From NCBI GenBank assembly GCA_031308135.1, contig JAHLJT010000631.1:159130921-159194920 (forward strand): a stretch of DNA of 64,000 nt, given 5' to 3'. Below the pieces are notes generated by a model that saw nothing but the letters and a program-made list of their open reading frames with translations, did no database searches and was not told the origin of the DNA. This document shows, piece after piece, positions 37,230-47,830 of this stretch. The stretch's first letter is position 1. The number at the start of each line of letters is the position of its first letter. The stretch is from Acheta domesticus. Its lineage: Eukaryota; Arthropoda; Insecta; Orthoptera; Gryllidae. A program made the translations under genes and the position numbers.

Positions 37230-38420
37230 GTGGAAATGATAACAACAGCACGTGACTACGCCGCCGGGAGCGCGCGAAACAGGAGGGGAAGCCCCGAGAG
37301 CTCTCGACCTGCCTCGCGCCGCCCGGAGGGAAAAGATGAATTTATTTTCCTTGCAGCCCCTCTTCTTTTTAATTATTCTGATGACATACACCGGACACAG
37401 CTGTCTTTCTCGAGGAAGAATTCAGCCGTCGCGACGCAGGAGGCCCCGCCAGGAGGCGCCGCAGATGAAGGCACAAGACGACGCGGGGTTCCGGAACAAA
37501 GGCGTCATGATGTGGGGCCCCCGGAATAAAAAAAAAGGCCGCAGCAGTTCTCCGGAGACAGATTGCACAATCTGACTTCCCCTCGGGCGGTATTATAGGT
37601 TCCTTGCTTCGGGAGGGAAGAACAAAAAACCATTTCAAAATTCAAATGACCGCCCCCGCGCTGCTAGCTGTCCGCGACAGGGGGTGGGGTATAGGGCGGA
37701 ATAGGGCTGGTAGATCTAAAGAGGCGATTGTCGGACGGTGGGAGTGGAGATTGAGATGGGATGGGAAAATACACCGGAATAGGCTGGGAGTCCGGAGCTT
37801 CGAGGCTGTGCCCACAAGGCACGTATGTGCTCGTGATCAGAAAGCGGGGTGGACATACCTCATCTGACAGCGGGGGGGGGAGGGGGGCGGCCAGAAAGAG
37901 GCTTTGACGCGAGATGGAAGAGACACGATGGAAGCGGAATGGATACAGGAAGAGGCGGGGTGCAGTGAAAGATGAGGCAGACCTCAAAGAAGAGGCGTGG
38001 GGCGCGGGGGAGCGCGTGGGCGGGGCTGGCAGAAGCGGCTTTGCAGATGCCGGTCTGCGGCGGCGTGCGCGATACGCGTGTGTTTTGATCTGCCAGCGCC
38101 AGCCCTTCGATCCGCGGGACCTCCGGCCACTGCGGTCTCCCGCTCTCCCCGCTGTGATCTTTCAGAGCTCCGCCCGCCCCCCCCCGCTGGCTGACGGGCG
38201 CACGTGTCACGCGGCCCACGTGGCTGCGCCTGACGACCGCGTGGGAACAGGTGCGCCTGATCGCCCCGTCGCGCCGGATGGGATTCCGCTCCGTTATTGC
38301 ACGCGTGATGGCGTGCGCGCCGGATATCCGTCTTCCCCAAGTATTCGTTTCCTCTGGCCCTTTCCCGGCCGGCCAACGATTTCTTCCGACTCCGTGTGAC
38401 GCGGTTTGGAGAACGAGATC
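37230..38420. other. Long GC island with candidate peptide gene
   Basis: The left part holds the candidate secreted-peptide frame. The middle (37670-37920) is G-rich and the right part (38020-38400) CpG-dense with CACGTG at 38200 and 38218. Frames in the right part are open on both strands and not credible. Confidence 0.55.
37336..37575 (+). CDS. Candidate small secreted, polybasic peptide (79 aa)
   Basis: ATG at 37336 has A at -3. The first ~24 residues form a signal-peptide-like segment (MNLFSLQPLFFLIILMTYTG). The rest is hydrophilic with furin-like basic clusters RRRRPR and KKKGR, separated by AGFRNKGVMMWGPRN, and ends DCTI before TGA. This is the layout of a peptide prohormone or small secreted factor, but the sequence matches no peptide family I know. 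A CACGTG lies about 90 bases upstream. Caution: TTTATTTTCCTTGCAG at 37340-37355 is also a good splice acceptor, the region is GC-rich so open frames are cheap, and overlapping frames are open too. The frame may be fortuitous. Confidence 0.25.
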   Translation: MNLFSLQPLFFLIILMTYTGHSCLSRGRIQPSRRRRPRQEAPQMKAQDDAGFRNKGVMMWGPRNKKKGRSSSPETDCTI

Positions 38421-39149
38421 TCTGGTCGAGCAGAGTGAGTCATTTGTTTTCACTTGGGAGGGATATTGAGGCGGGCTATATTGCAGGTATTTGTAACATG
38501 TAATTTAGGTCGTTTCCAACAGGCCTTTTTCGTTTGCTACCGAAGGGATCACATATCATACATGACTTTCGTATTTTTTATCTTAGCATGTTGAAGGATA
38601 TTTAGGAAGTTGATTAAAATACTTTAGGAAATACTTTCACTGTGATTTCAATATTGTTGTTTTAGTACAGAATTTTACACATCAACTGAAATTTTAGTTT
38701 CATGACTTCTGTTTATGAAAAAGTTGATGAGAAAGGAATGAAATAAAATATAATATATATTCTATCTGTTTGTAAATGTTTGCATGTCCACATTCCTCTA
38801 AAAATGCAATGAGTAGAAGGGTACTTGATTTAGTTTCAATATAAGAAAGTTTGGTCATAATTAATTATAGTTTTGGAATTCAAACCTTTATATTTGGGAT
38901 GAGGATTTTAAATATTTTAGATGATCTGTTGCATGAATCTGAAGGAAGTTAAACGTCTGATAAAGCTTATATCCACAGTGTTCATAAGACATTTTCATTC
39001 TCTTCTCTTTAGTGTCTCACTAGCTGATGAGTGTTTACCATGAGATATTCCTAATTTTACCTAATTATTTCAACGATATTACAGATTATTGTTACGGTAT
39101 TGAACATTCGAGAGTATCTAGATAAATTCGATTCGATGTAACGAAACCC

Positions 39150-39960
39150 GGACCAGCCTTAGCTTGCCGCGCTCAACGACTTCTTTCTTCCTGAGACCTG
39201 CTCTCAAGCGCGCCAGACTTTTCCTGAATGTACCAAGTTTAAGAATGAAATATTGTCACGAATGAGGAGGAAGACTTGCAGCACTTCTTCAGAATAAATT
39301 CAGCACGCCTGATGACTTTCCAAAGCCTGCAGCCTTCTTCAAGAACAAAAGAAAATGGAGCGGCAAAGCCGTGAAGAAGAGGCGCGCTCGGCACGTACCC
39401 TCCCGTTCTCTCTCGCACGCGAGATATTTCCCCAGGGCGCGAACCATGTAACGCCCGACAATGCGTAATTCGTAAACAAGCGACGCGCGCACAGGCGGCG
39501 GCGAAGGCGTGGGGAAGGGGGAGGGGGACCGGGAGGAAGCGGGGGCAGCGGCGAGAGGGGTGGGCGTGGGCGTGCTCGGAGACGGACGACGGCGGAAGGG
39601 AGGCAGCGCGGAGCGGCGGCGGCGGCAGAGAGGTAGTAGGCTGGGGATGGAGCAGAGGGAAGGCCTTGTAATGGCGATGAAGTGCCTTAGCGGCAGGAGG
39701 GAGTGGCGGTGGTGGGGGGTCGGGAGGTAGCGGCGGAGCGAGGATGGGAGGCCGCGAAGATGATGGGGGGGGCGGCGGGGGGAGTTTTTGCGGTGGAGAG
39801 AGTAGAAGTACACGTAGGCGGAGAAGTGACGGAGTGGAGTGAGAGGGTCGCGGATTGGCTGAAAGAAAATTGAAGGAGGAGGTGCCGCCGCAGGAATAAC
39901 GGAGGTGTTACTCGGATGTTCGATGCAGGCGAAGAGCAGATGCGGAGTTTCAGTGAGGAG
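39150..39960. other. GC island, strongly G-rich at 39490-39780
   Basis: The plus strand is dominated by G, giving long Pro/Arg/Ser-rich minus-strand frames (268 codons) with no recognisable domain. Confidence 0.6.
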
Positions 39961-40432
39961 AAGTGTCTGGTCGGCAACGCCTGGAAAATGAGGAAGTGAA
40001 CGTGGAAAGGACGTTAGAGTTTGAGCGGAGTAGTAAAGTAAGGGGGATGCTACGTAGTAGATGGAAAGTACTTGTAGGACGAAATATGATAACATTCTGA
40101 GAGATAGTATTAGAAAAAGATCCTACAAAAAGAATAGAAATAATGAATGAGATAATGAGTGAATCTCCGGCAGTAAGCAGAAAAGAAAGATGCATACTGA
40201 AATGTTAATAAGCATGTTTTTAAAGATAATTTCTGAAAATTGATGTAGCTTCTCATAAACTACTATGAAAAGATAATTTATTAGTACAACTAATATGATA
40301 TCCTGCTGAAATATGAATTTAAATCTGAAGAAACAGAAGTTGGAAGAATATTGTAATATAAAGTAAAGTAAGAAGTATTTTGTTTTGTCATTCCCACTTG
40401 TAACATTACTCTTCTTTCTATTGCCAATATTA

Positions 40433-40745
40433 CAGCCATCCTTCGATTTCACTCTTGGCCGAACGACCATTTCTGCCATCTTTCTGGCGTCCAGTTATAA
40501 ACCTTTTGAGAAGTCTGTCAGAATCAATCCTTTCTAAATGGCCGTGGCATTACAATTTTTTCTTTTCAACAACATCCCTTAAGCATCCTCCTGTATTTAA
40601 TCGCCTTTATATCGTCTCTGTTTTTACAAGCATATGTAATGCCATAGCTTCTACAAAACTGTTCTTAAAACTATTAATTCTCATTTTCAGAGCTTGGTTA
40701 CGTACCCATATTTCAGAGCCATATGTTATTGTGCACATTACCGAA
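40433..40745 (-). pseudogene. Decayed LINE reverse transcriptase, C-terminal region
   Basis: On the minus strand three frames together carry the order seen after the RT domain of non-LTR retrotransposons. ITYGSEIWVRNQALKMRINSF (first 20 residues diagnostic) resembles the YGSETW...LxxFE block. DDIKAIKYRRMLK follows in a second frame. GHLERIDSDRLLKR and GRQKDGRNGRSAK, in a third frame, resemble the GHVxRMDxxRxPKR and GRRxRGRPxxRW blocks. Two frameshifts and stops show an old, dead copy. It lies head-to-head with an endonuclease remnant 300 bp away. Confidence 0.7.
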
Positions 40746-40789
40746 AACTTCAACACCCTTAAGGATTATATCTTCCCGTACACCACCTA

Positions 40790-40822
40790 CTATCTCTCTC
40801 TATCTATCTATCTATCTATCTC
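40790..40822 (+). repeat. (TATC)n microsatellite
   Basis: Five to six TATC units flanked by CT-rich sequence, just outside the decayed LINE RT fragment. Confidence 0.92.
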
Positions 40823-41040
40823 TGTCTTTCTCCTTCTCCATATTAGGGTAGGTAGGCCTCACGGAGAGGTGGACTTCGAATTTGTAGTGAAGGCAATCCT
40901 TCTAGGGCATGGAAAGCCTGACATAAAATTCCTTGGCCCTCCAGGTTGGAGATTGAAGCGATGGGCCTGCTGCCCATTCTTCATAAAAAAATCAAACTTG
41001 CAAAATACGCCAAACATGCCTTGAATCAGGAACTTTACGA

Positions 41041-41270
41041 CGAAAGAGACAACGGAAGTGGAACACGAATTTAGCATACTGGAACGTCTACACGCTGAGA
41101 AATAAATACCCGGAAGTAACATACGAAGTAAAATGCACAAAATTGAAATTACTCTACTAACAGAAACCAAAAAAAGGGAAATGAGATGTGGGAATATTTT
41201 TTCAGTGGCGTGGAAAAAGATCCCCAAGAAAAGGCAGGGGTTTATTTTGATACTTAAGAAATAGAATTTG
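41041..41270 (+). pseudogene. Decayed LINE apurinic-type endonuclease, N-terminal region
   Basis: The plus-strand frame from 41041 reads RKWNTNLAYWNVYTLRNKYP, resembling the WNVRTLxxxGK start of APE-type LINE endonucleases. A shifted frame carries ITLLTETKKRE, the catalytic Glu block (usually LxxQETK). A third frame carries FFSGVEKDPQEKAGV, resembling the YSGxxxxxAGVG block. At least two frameshifts separate them. The orientation is opposite to the neighbouring RT remnant, so either two insertions or an inversion is implied. Confidence 0.65.
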
Positions 41271-41904
41271 TATAAATAGACAAAATAAATAAGAGACAAT
41301 CATTATGAAAAATAAAGTCGTATTAAAATATGGTTAAGTGAAATGGTTGTCCAAAATTTCAAGAGAAACAATATCAATTTGAAGTAATAAAAAAGAAGAA
41401 GGAAACGGACAGAAAATAAATAAAGAGAATTTTCAAATAACTTCGAGATACAAGTTGAAACTATGGAGAAATTAAAAGTGCAGTGCCAGAGAATAACTGC
41501 TATTCCCGCAAATATAAATGAATACTACATACTTTAAGCGAAGAGTAATGTCGGCCCATGCGTCCCGTGGCAGAGACAGGCAAAGGCGGAAGGGCAGCGA
41601 GGGGGCGGGCGGGGGCGGGGGGCGTCGGAATGCGGCGGCAGGTGCTTGGGCGGCCCATTGGGCGCAGCCTGCCCTCGCCGCGCCGCGCTGCCGGGCGCCG
41701 CGCTCTTCCGGCGCACTCGCTAATACAGCCCATCGAGGGCAGGTGCTTCCGCGCGCCTGCAACATACGAGCTCTGTCCAGGCTAATGCCGTTTATTCGCG
41801 CGCACCGCCCTCGGTTTACTGCACGCCGCTCGCTCGCTCAGCAGTCCGCCCTCCGCGCCGGGCCTACTGCCCTTCGCCCCGCCCACGACGCCTCCGCCGG
41901 CCCC

Positions 41905-41954
41905 GCCGCCCACGCCACACCGCCACCCAAGCCGCCCACGCCACACCGCCACCC
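41905..41954 (+). repeat. 26-bp tandem duplication in C-rich island
   Basis: GCCGCCCACGCCACACCGCC, plus the following ACCC, occurs twice in direct succession, at 41905 and 41931. Confidence 0.8.
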
Positions 41955-42538
41955 TCACCGACCTCACAGACCCCGCTGACTCCACCGACCACACCACCGT
42001 CGCCGCCCCTGGTGACCCCGCATACCCCGCCGCCCCCGCCGACCCATCGCCTCCCCCGATTCCCACACACACCAACCTTTCCCTGACGCTCCCACATTTC
42101 GCACCGCCTCCATCTTCACTCGTTTCTCCTACATTCCCGGTCTACGGCACCTGCTGATCGGCCGCTCCCGTCGCATCCGCTGTCTACATCTCCCACGCTG
42201 TCCGTGAGTACCCAAGCCGTCATTGCCGTCTCCATGACTCGCTGCCAACGTTTGCGTTTGCACACCTTCTTATCATCCTGGACCACCGGTCAGAATACCG
42301 GCCTGCAGCCATCACCCCAACATACAACCCACCAGCCGCTACTCCCTGTACGCTTCTCGTTCCGTTATGTTCAGTGCCCGCATTCCGCAACTCTCTGCCC
42401 TCTGTCCACTCTCTGCGGCCGTCTCCTTGCCACCCTCGCCCTCTAGCGCAGGCCGCCGTTACCCTCCGCCTCTGCATCTCGCCCCGACGCTGCTCCCAGC
42501 GGCCTTCCCTTGCCCTGCTCTCTAGCGTCGTCGCAGCC

Positions 42539-42551
42539 ATTCACCGGCCGC
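42539..42551 (+). repeat. Target-site duplication, upstream copy, of Jockey-like insert
   Basis: ATTCACCGGCCGC is identical to 42932-42944. The duplicated target lies within GC-rich island DNA. Confidence 0.88.
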
Positions 42552-42931
42552 TTTTTTTTTTTTTTTCATTTATTTATTTATTTATTAGTCTGAATTTACA
42601 TCGTTCAGCCTTTCGGCTCTACAGATGATTGGTGACTTATACTAATTTTAAAAATTACGAGTGGGGAAACTCAATGAGCACCGCCAGAACATCACTTGAG
42701 TTGAATTTAAATACTGAAGTTAATTACTTCTATTCAAACGTGGAAAAGCAGTTTAAGAATGAGTGCAGGGGGTATCTGTTTTTTATTCTCAGAAAGGGAG
42801 GGTTATCTATGCCGAGGTTGTAAAAGGATGGTCCGGATATGTTAGGTAGGTGGAGGAAGAAATTGTGAGATGTGTGAATGATTTGCTCTTTTATTGATTT
42901 TAGGTTGAAATCTGAATGTAGAGTTGAGTTT
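42552..42931 (-). mobile_element. 5'-truncated Jockey-like LINE insertion
   Basis: On the plus strand the insert starts with 15 T residues and repeated TTTA units, the reverse of a poly(A)/(TAAA)n tail. It is flanked by perfect 13-bp direct repeats ATTCACCGGCCGC at 42539-42551 and 42932-42944. This is a target-site duplication, and it interrupts an otherwise continuous GC island. The minus strand encodes the last ~65 residues of a reverse transcriptase ORF, followed by about 150 bases of 3' UTR. Severe 5' truncation is typical of target-primed reverse transcription. Confidence 0.88.
42730..42930 (-). pseudogene. C-terminal end of LINE reverse-transcriptase ORF2
   Basis: The minus strand is open from the truncation point (42930) to a TAG at 42730-42732. 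The frame contains SIKEQIIHTSHNFFLHLP, then ISGPSFYNLG, then FLRIKNRYPLHSFL. This order (a helix with IxE/Q, a FxxxLPN-type block, a short NLG block, and a basic RxPLxLL ending) is the usual C-terminus of Jockey-clade ORF2 proteins downstream of the RT domain. No RT catalytic motif is present because the insertion is 5'-truncated. The frame has no internal stops, so the insertion may be fairly recent. Clade assignment is from motif memory only. Confidence 0.65.
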
Positions 42932-42944
42932 ATTCACCGGCCGC
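42932..42944 (+). repeat. Target-site duplication, downstream copy, of Jockey-like insert
   Basis: This second copy of ATTCACCGGCCGC follows the truncated 5' end of the minus-strand element. Confidence 0.88.
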
Positions 42945-43354
42945 TGCTCCCCGTTCCCGAGCCCCGCCGTCGCGTCGTTTCTTGCTGCGCCTACAACGCT
43001 GTCCTCCGCAGCCGCTCAGTTGGAGTTAGACGTTTGCTGTGTTTGGCACCTTGGACACATCAGTCACCCTGCCGCACCACCTCATTGTTATCTACGTTAG
43101 GTCCTCAAAACCAACAATTTACCTTGAAGTGCACGTCATTTTATTTATAGAAAAATTGCATCATTGTTATATAATTGATCCATTATTGCGTTACGTACGT
43201 TGGCACTAATTATATAATTAATTTATAATTCCTCCATTTTACATTAGTCCAAACAACAAAGTCAATAATGATAACCGATACCATCATCACGTATACTTTA
43301 CCTACATCTTATTACACAACACATCTATTGCACTTTATCATGACTTTAGCTTGA

Positions 43355-43469
43355 TACCTTCTTCGCTGTCCGAGCAACGCCGCGTCGCAGGCTGAGAGGC
43401 CGATGTTTTGCCTGTCATGTAAAATGTGTCCTGTCGCGAGGCGGCGTCACCCGGACAGCGATGAAGGTA
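43355..43469. repeat. Long imperfect hairpin, 35-bp arms
   Basis: The left arm 43355-43389 (starting TACCTTCTTCGCTGTCCG) and right arm 43435-43469 are inverted copies identical at 29 of 35 positions, with a 45-bp loop. The folded stem would be stable and GC-rich. It could be a miniature foldback element or a hairpin RNA precursor. No flanking duplication is obvious. Confidence 0.7.
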
Positions 43470-43919
43470 TGGACCCGAGCCCCAGAAGCTTACGTTTTCA
43501 CTTTTCCTTGATGACGAGAGCCGGTATTATCGAAGAAATTGTGTCGATCTGCATCGCGGAACTGATTCATAACTCGTCTCATGCCTCCGCTGCTTTGTGC
43601 ACTACGAGAGTTCTGTCGGTATTTGTTAGATGTAAGTAGAAATATAATTGTGAAAATATATAGTGAATAAAAAGAAAATCCTTTAGGAGAGTATTGTTAT
43701 CTCTTTTTCGGTCACATGCGTATACAGCAGGAAAACAAAACTGACAAAACATGTTCAAAATTGTAAGATCTCCTCGTAGAGGAATCTTATTTCTTCTTGT
43801 ATTCCTTTTTAGTGTTCTTGAAATAGGTTGAAGCAAGTCTCTTCTCAAAACAAACAACATTGCCACAAATATTGGTGGCTGAATGCAAAACCTTTAAAAT
43901 GAATGCGAAATGAACAAAA

Positions 43920-44350
43920 GACGGCGAGGCCGCGAATACATACGAGCACGGCGGAGCCCATGGAAATGTCTCGCAGCGCATCGATCGATCGTAGCACAAA
44001 GGATTTGCAACCCCGGCGGCCGGTGTACAAAACGAAAGCACAAATGATCTGATGGGAGCGTCGGCGCCGTCCGGGGGACGATCCGCGCCGAATGAGGTGT
44101 TTCAAAGGGATGCGCGGCGATGATCTATTGTAATTGGTTTCCTATTCGTCGCTGCGAACGCACGTCGACCCACAAATCTGCACGAGCGCGCGGAACTCTG
44201 TAGCAGGTCGATGCTCGCGGCCAGCGGCGGTAACGAGCGATTGGTGAATCTGTCAGAATGCCCGGCGCGGCCGCCCGCGCTGCCACTCGCGCATTAGGCC
44301 CGCACGCGCTGCTCTTTAAAGGCAGATGCGCCTCGCTGCTCGAAGGCTCG
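43920..44350. other. Medium-GC non-repetitive island
   Basis: CpG-containing complex sequence (GAGCGCGCGG at 44184, GCGCGGCCGCCC at 44265). No coding support; possibly regulatory. Confidence 0.45.
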
Positions 44351-45019
44351 TGCCATCACTGTTGGTGTAATTTTCAATATCGCTCCTGATGGTATTCAGC
44401 GATTTTGTTTTACGCTAATAAGCAATTATAACTTAATGAAAATGACTAATGTTGAGGGAAACATCTTTAAGCCAGATTCGAATCCCACAACCATTCATTT
44501 CACGCAGCTAGTGGTATGTGCTTTAGGCCGAATGCTCGAACAAATCTGTGATGTTCACTAATTCAAGTGTCATTCAAGTGAAAATAGGGATAAAAATTAA
44601 TAAGTATTTCGTAATTTAAAATAATTTTCGGCAAATTCTTATTTATTAACGTTCAAATGCTTGGTGATAGTTAAACGAACTGAATTAATTTCTACTTGTT
44701 CTTTGAATTTTGTTTTCTGAGAAATGAAGAATAATCTCGAACATCTGTTAAGTCAGTCATCTTGAAAAGTCATTGAATTAGCATCACTGACACCTTTGTT
44801 TGTCCACGCTTTAAATTAATGTAATATTTTCTCGAGCACCATATGATACATAAAAATGTCGAAGATATCTTGTATTTCCTTGTCTACAAGACGTTTTCAT
44901 TTTAAAATTCTTTTTATCAAAATAAAATTACACGTTGAATTATAAGCAAAAGTGTTAACTACCGTTCTAATTGGATCAAGAATTTGACGGTTATTTACTC
45001 TAAACTGAATAAGGAAAAC

Positions 45020-46330
45020 CATTGTAGGCTGCAGCCACAATTCTCGCAGGCACGAACGGAGACAATCTCGGGAGCCTCTTAAAGTAAATCTCCCCGCCGT
45101 CGCCTTCCTTTCGTCCCTCTCTGCGCCGTTCTTGTCCTCGGGCTCCTCGGGCGGCGTATCGCCGGCCACCAAGCGGCCGCACGGCACCCCAGGCGCCGCC
45201 GCCCAGCCGATAAGTGGCTCTCGACGCCGCCACCCCGCCCCCCCCCCCAACCAACGCCCTTTCACCCACCCAAGATCCTTCCCTCAAGCCGTCGTCACCA
45301 CTGCTTCCGGTGTTCCCGCGCCACTCTGACTCCACTCCTTCGGCGCCCAACACCCCCCACCTCTCACCAGCCACAGATGCCACCACCCTCTCACGCTCAA
45401 CCTACCCCCACCGTTGCCTCTGTTCCCGCCGCGCCTCCGCCAAGCGCCATTCCTGTGTTTCCGTCGCCCACCGTCGTTACCTTCTGTGCTGCGCCGGGAG
45501 GTCGGTCGGATCTTCTACGACAATGAAGGCCCCCCACTGCTTCCCGCCTTCCCTCTGCCTCTTCGCGTCCAAGCAGCTCGCCATCTCGCCGACCGACAAT
45601 CTCGCCGCTCCACGGCCCGCTCGTCTGGTAGCTTCGTCGCCTTCCTATCCCATTGCCTTGCCTCTCGGACCGATCCTTGCCCCTAAACCATTAGCCGTCC
45701 GTCTTTTACAATCTCCCTCTCACTCCCCATCTATTTCTGTCCTAGTCATCCCCATCTTGTCTTCAAGATCTCAGCACCAACCACTGCCCCCTCCGCGCCG
45801 GTTACTTCCCGCTTCCAACCCCCGCTGCCCCGACCGGCGCCGCCCGCGCCTCACCTGCTTTCCGTCGGTGATCGCCCTCCCGCCCGCGAGGTCGGTGGAC
45901 GGGGTGGAAGTGGGGCGAAGCTCCTCGCGGGCCGCCCCTCAGATAATCGCCCGCCGGCTTACCCCCGGCGCGGACAAAGCCGGCGCTCGCGAGGTTATCG
46001 CGCAGGTGCCTCGGGGCCGCCTGTTGCTAGGGAACCGGGGTTAAGCCCGCCCGATCCTTCTCGGCGCAGCGCCGCCCGGCCGTCCCCTCCGCCGCCGGGA
46101 ACTTGCTCCGGGGGGCCGAGCCGCCTGCCGCAGGCAGCTCTTCATTCGGGGGCTGATTTTGCGGGAGGACGGCGCTCCCGGAAGCGAGCGAGCAAACGAG
46201 GAGCTGCGGGCTTCGTATGACGAGTTAAAGAGGCTGGATTGATGAGGGGCGCACAGAGGTATGGAGTTCTCAAGCATCTTTTATGCCTAGCAAGTCGACA
46301 ATAGCCCTTCAGGGCGGCCCGCGAAGAGCC
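45020..46330. other. Long C-rich CpG island with X-box
   Basis: C-rich to about 45850, then CpG-dense and balanced to 46200. A 276-codon plus-strand frame is Pro/Ser/Ala-rich and judged compositional. The X-box at 46023 and the balanced right part could mark a promoter. Confidence 0.55.
46023..46035 (+). promoter_or_regulatory. Candidate RFX X-box
   Basis: GTTGCT-A-GGGAAC matches the X-box consensus with a one-base spacer, inside the GC island at 45.0-46.3 kb. Confidence 0.35.
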
Positions 46331-46719
46331 AAAGAGAATACCGATCACACCAATGATGTTTAATGTGAATGAAGGAAATTTCAAAAATAGGAAGAGAAGC
46401 TATGAGTTATGACCTGTGCATTGTGATTTCTAATTAAACAAGAATTGTGTTGCATGTTAATAATTGAAATATTAATGAATGTTTTCATTCTACATATTAT
46501 TTTCCAGTATAAGATGAACACAATGTAAAATAATTACGCGTGGTTAACCTTTAACAAATACAAAGTTGAACCATGAAGCATTGTAAAGAAGTTATTTATC
46601 ATTAGAATTTCATAAATTCTATGGACCATTTGCGCATTGGAAACATTTTGTATATGAAAGAAGAGATACTTTTAATAAATATTTTGATCCGAAGGTTTTC
46701 GTAGAAATTTTCTGCTCAA

Positions 46720-47360
46720 TTCTTATAAGTTTCTCACAAACCAAAAAGTTTCCTGTGAAAATAAGCTCGAAAATCCGCATTTTCAGAAACGCTGAAATGC
46801 CATTTTCTCGAAAACGACTCCCATTTTTTGTTTAAAATTTTTAATGGATAAATGGACTGAACAACGTGACATAAATTCCACTTTGACGTATTCTGTTGTT
46901 GCTTTTCCAAAAGTTACAGAAACGTATTTTAACATATATCTTTCACGCCGTTAACAGTAACAATGATAGTATTGGTATATATTATTGTATTTGTGTATAC
47001 AATTACTTTAAATAATTTCTCATGAAATTTTTCTAAAATAAAAAAGTTTTGGGTAAAAATGGTCTTCAAAATGCGTATTTTCAAAAACTCTTAACATATT
47101 CACAAAAATGGCTCCAAATGTTTCAATGAAAAGTGCCATTGATCGACATTTTACAATTCTATAATATTCTTAAAGACATCTTTCAGTTCTACCATTAGGG
47201 GACCCAAAATTCGACAAAAAATTTAAAAAATATAGTTTGGGTGGCGATTGATGGCATCTGCGAAGACGGTGGAGCAAAACCGAAAAGCTATCCCAGACCG
47301 AAGAAATTATGAAACGAAGTAGAACGAGAATGTCCATGCCATTCTGCGGAACCACTAGTT
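46720..47360 (+). mobile_element. Dispersed repeat family, copy C (right-hand fragment)
   Basis: It aligns with the right third of copy A. Shared landmarks are the AAAATAAGCTC...TTTTCAGAAACGCTGAAA block (46755), the TGGCTCCAAATGTTTCAA block (47108), CCGAAAAGCTATCCC (47279) and the terminal GGAACCACTAGTT ending at 47360. Two tandem diverged subrepeats about 310 bp apart can be recognised (46755 and 47065). The left end is missing. Confidence 0.65.
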
Positions 47361-47379
47361 TAATATAGCGGGATGAGTT

Positions 47380-47830
47380 GTAAGACGTCTCGGGTAAAAA
47401 AAGTACCGTTCCAGACCTCTATCCGGTTTAAATGCAAGATCCTTTCCGATCCCGCCAAGCGGAATAGCTCCCTAAAACAAGGGCGGGTCTGGTAGCGCGG
47501 CGGCGACGGCGGCGCGGCGGTGGGCTCGAAATGCGCGCGTGGGCGAGGCAGACAGATCAGCTGCGATCGCGGTGCGGCTCGCAAGCGGCGCGGGGGAGGC
47601 CACTGCGGCCGAGAATGTGTTAATGAAGATTGATCACTGCCAGCGTTTAAGGCGAGCCTAGGGGCAGCCATTTGAAGTCATTATTCACGTAGAAACCGTT
47701 AATGAACACTACACCCGCTTCGTTAGCGGATCTCGCCGGGAGAAATTCCGCACCTCTGTTTTTATGCCTGCCGTTTCGGCTCCCCTGCGGTTCCTTCGCG
47801 GGCGAAATTCGCATCGTAATTGATGTACTA
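47380..47830. other. Medium-GC complex island after repeat copy C
   Basis: Non-repetitive, with TTAATGAAG (47620) and TTAATGAAC (47699) homeodomain-like words. It begins 20 bases after the Helentron-like copy C. No gene supported. Confidence 0.4.

Larger units (their letters stand above)
41550..43130. other. C-rich GC island split by the Jockey-like insertion
   Basis: GC-rich from 41550 to 42535, interrupted by the retrotransposon, and resuming at 42945 to about 43100. The target duplication shows the two parts were once continuous. Confidence 0.7.

Noticed and set aside
37387..37460. Resemblance of the secreted-peptide candidate to allatotropin (GF-basic-N...MM)
   Set aside because: No dibasic site before GF and no C-terminal RGFG-KR; similarity too short.
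39289..40095. 268-codon minus-strand frame
   Set aside because: Produced by the G-rich island at 39.5-39.8 kb; composition only.
44470..44483. GATTCGAATCCC resembling a tRNA B box
   Set aside because: No matching A box, cloverleaf or SINE body around it.
45214..46044. 276-codon plus-strand frame
   Set aside because: Pro/Ser/Ala-rich, begins in C-rich low-complexity DNA, overlaps open frames in other phases, no motif.
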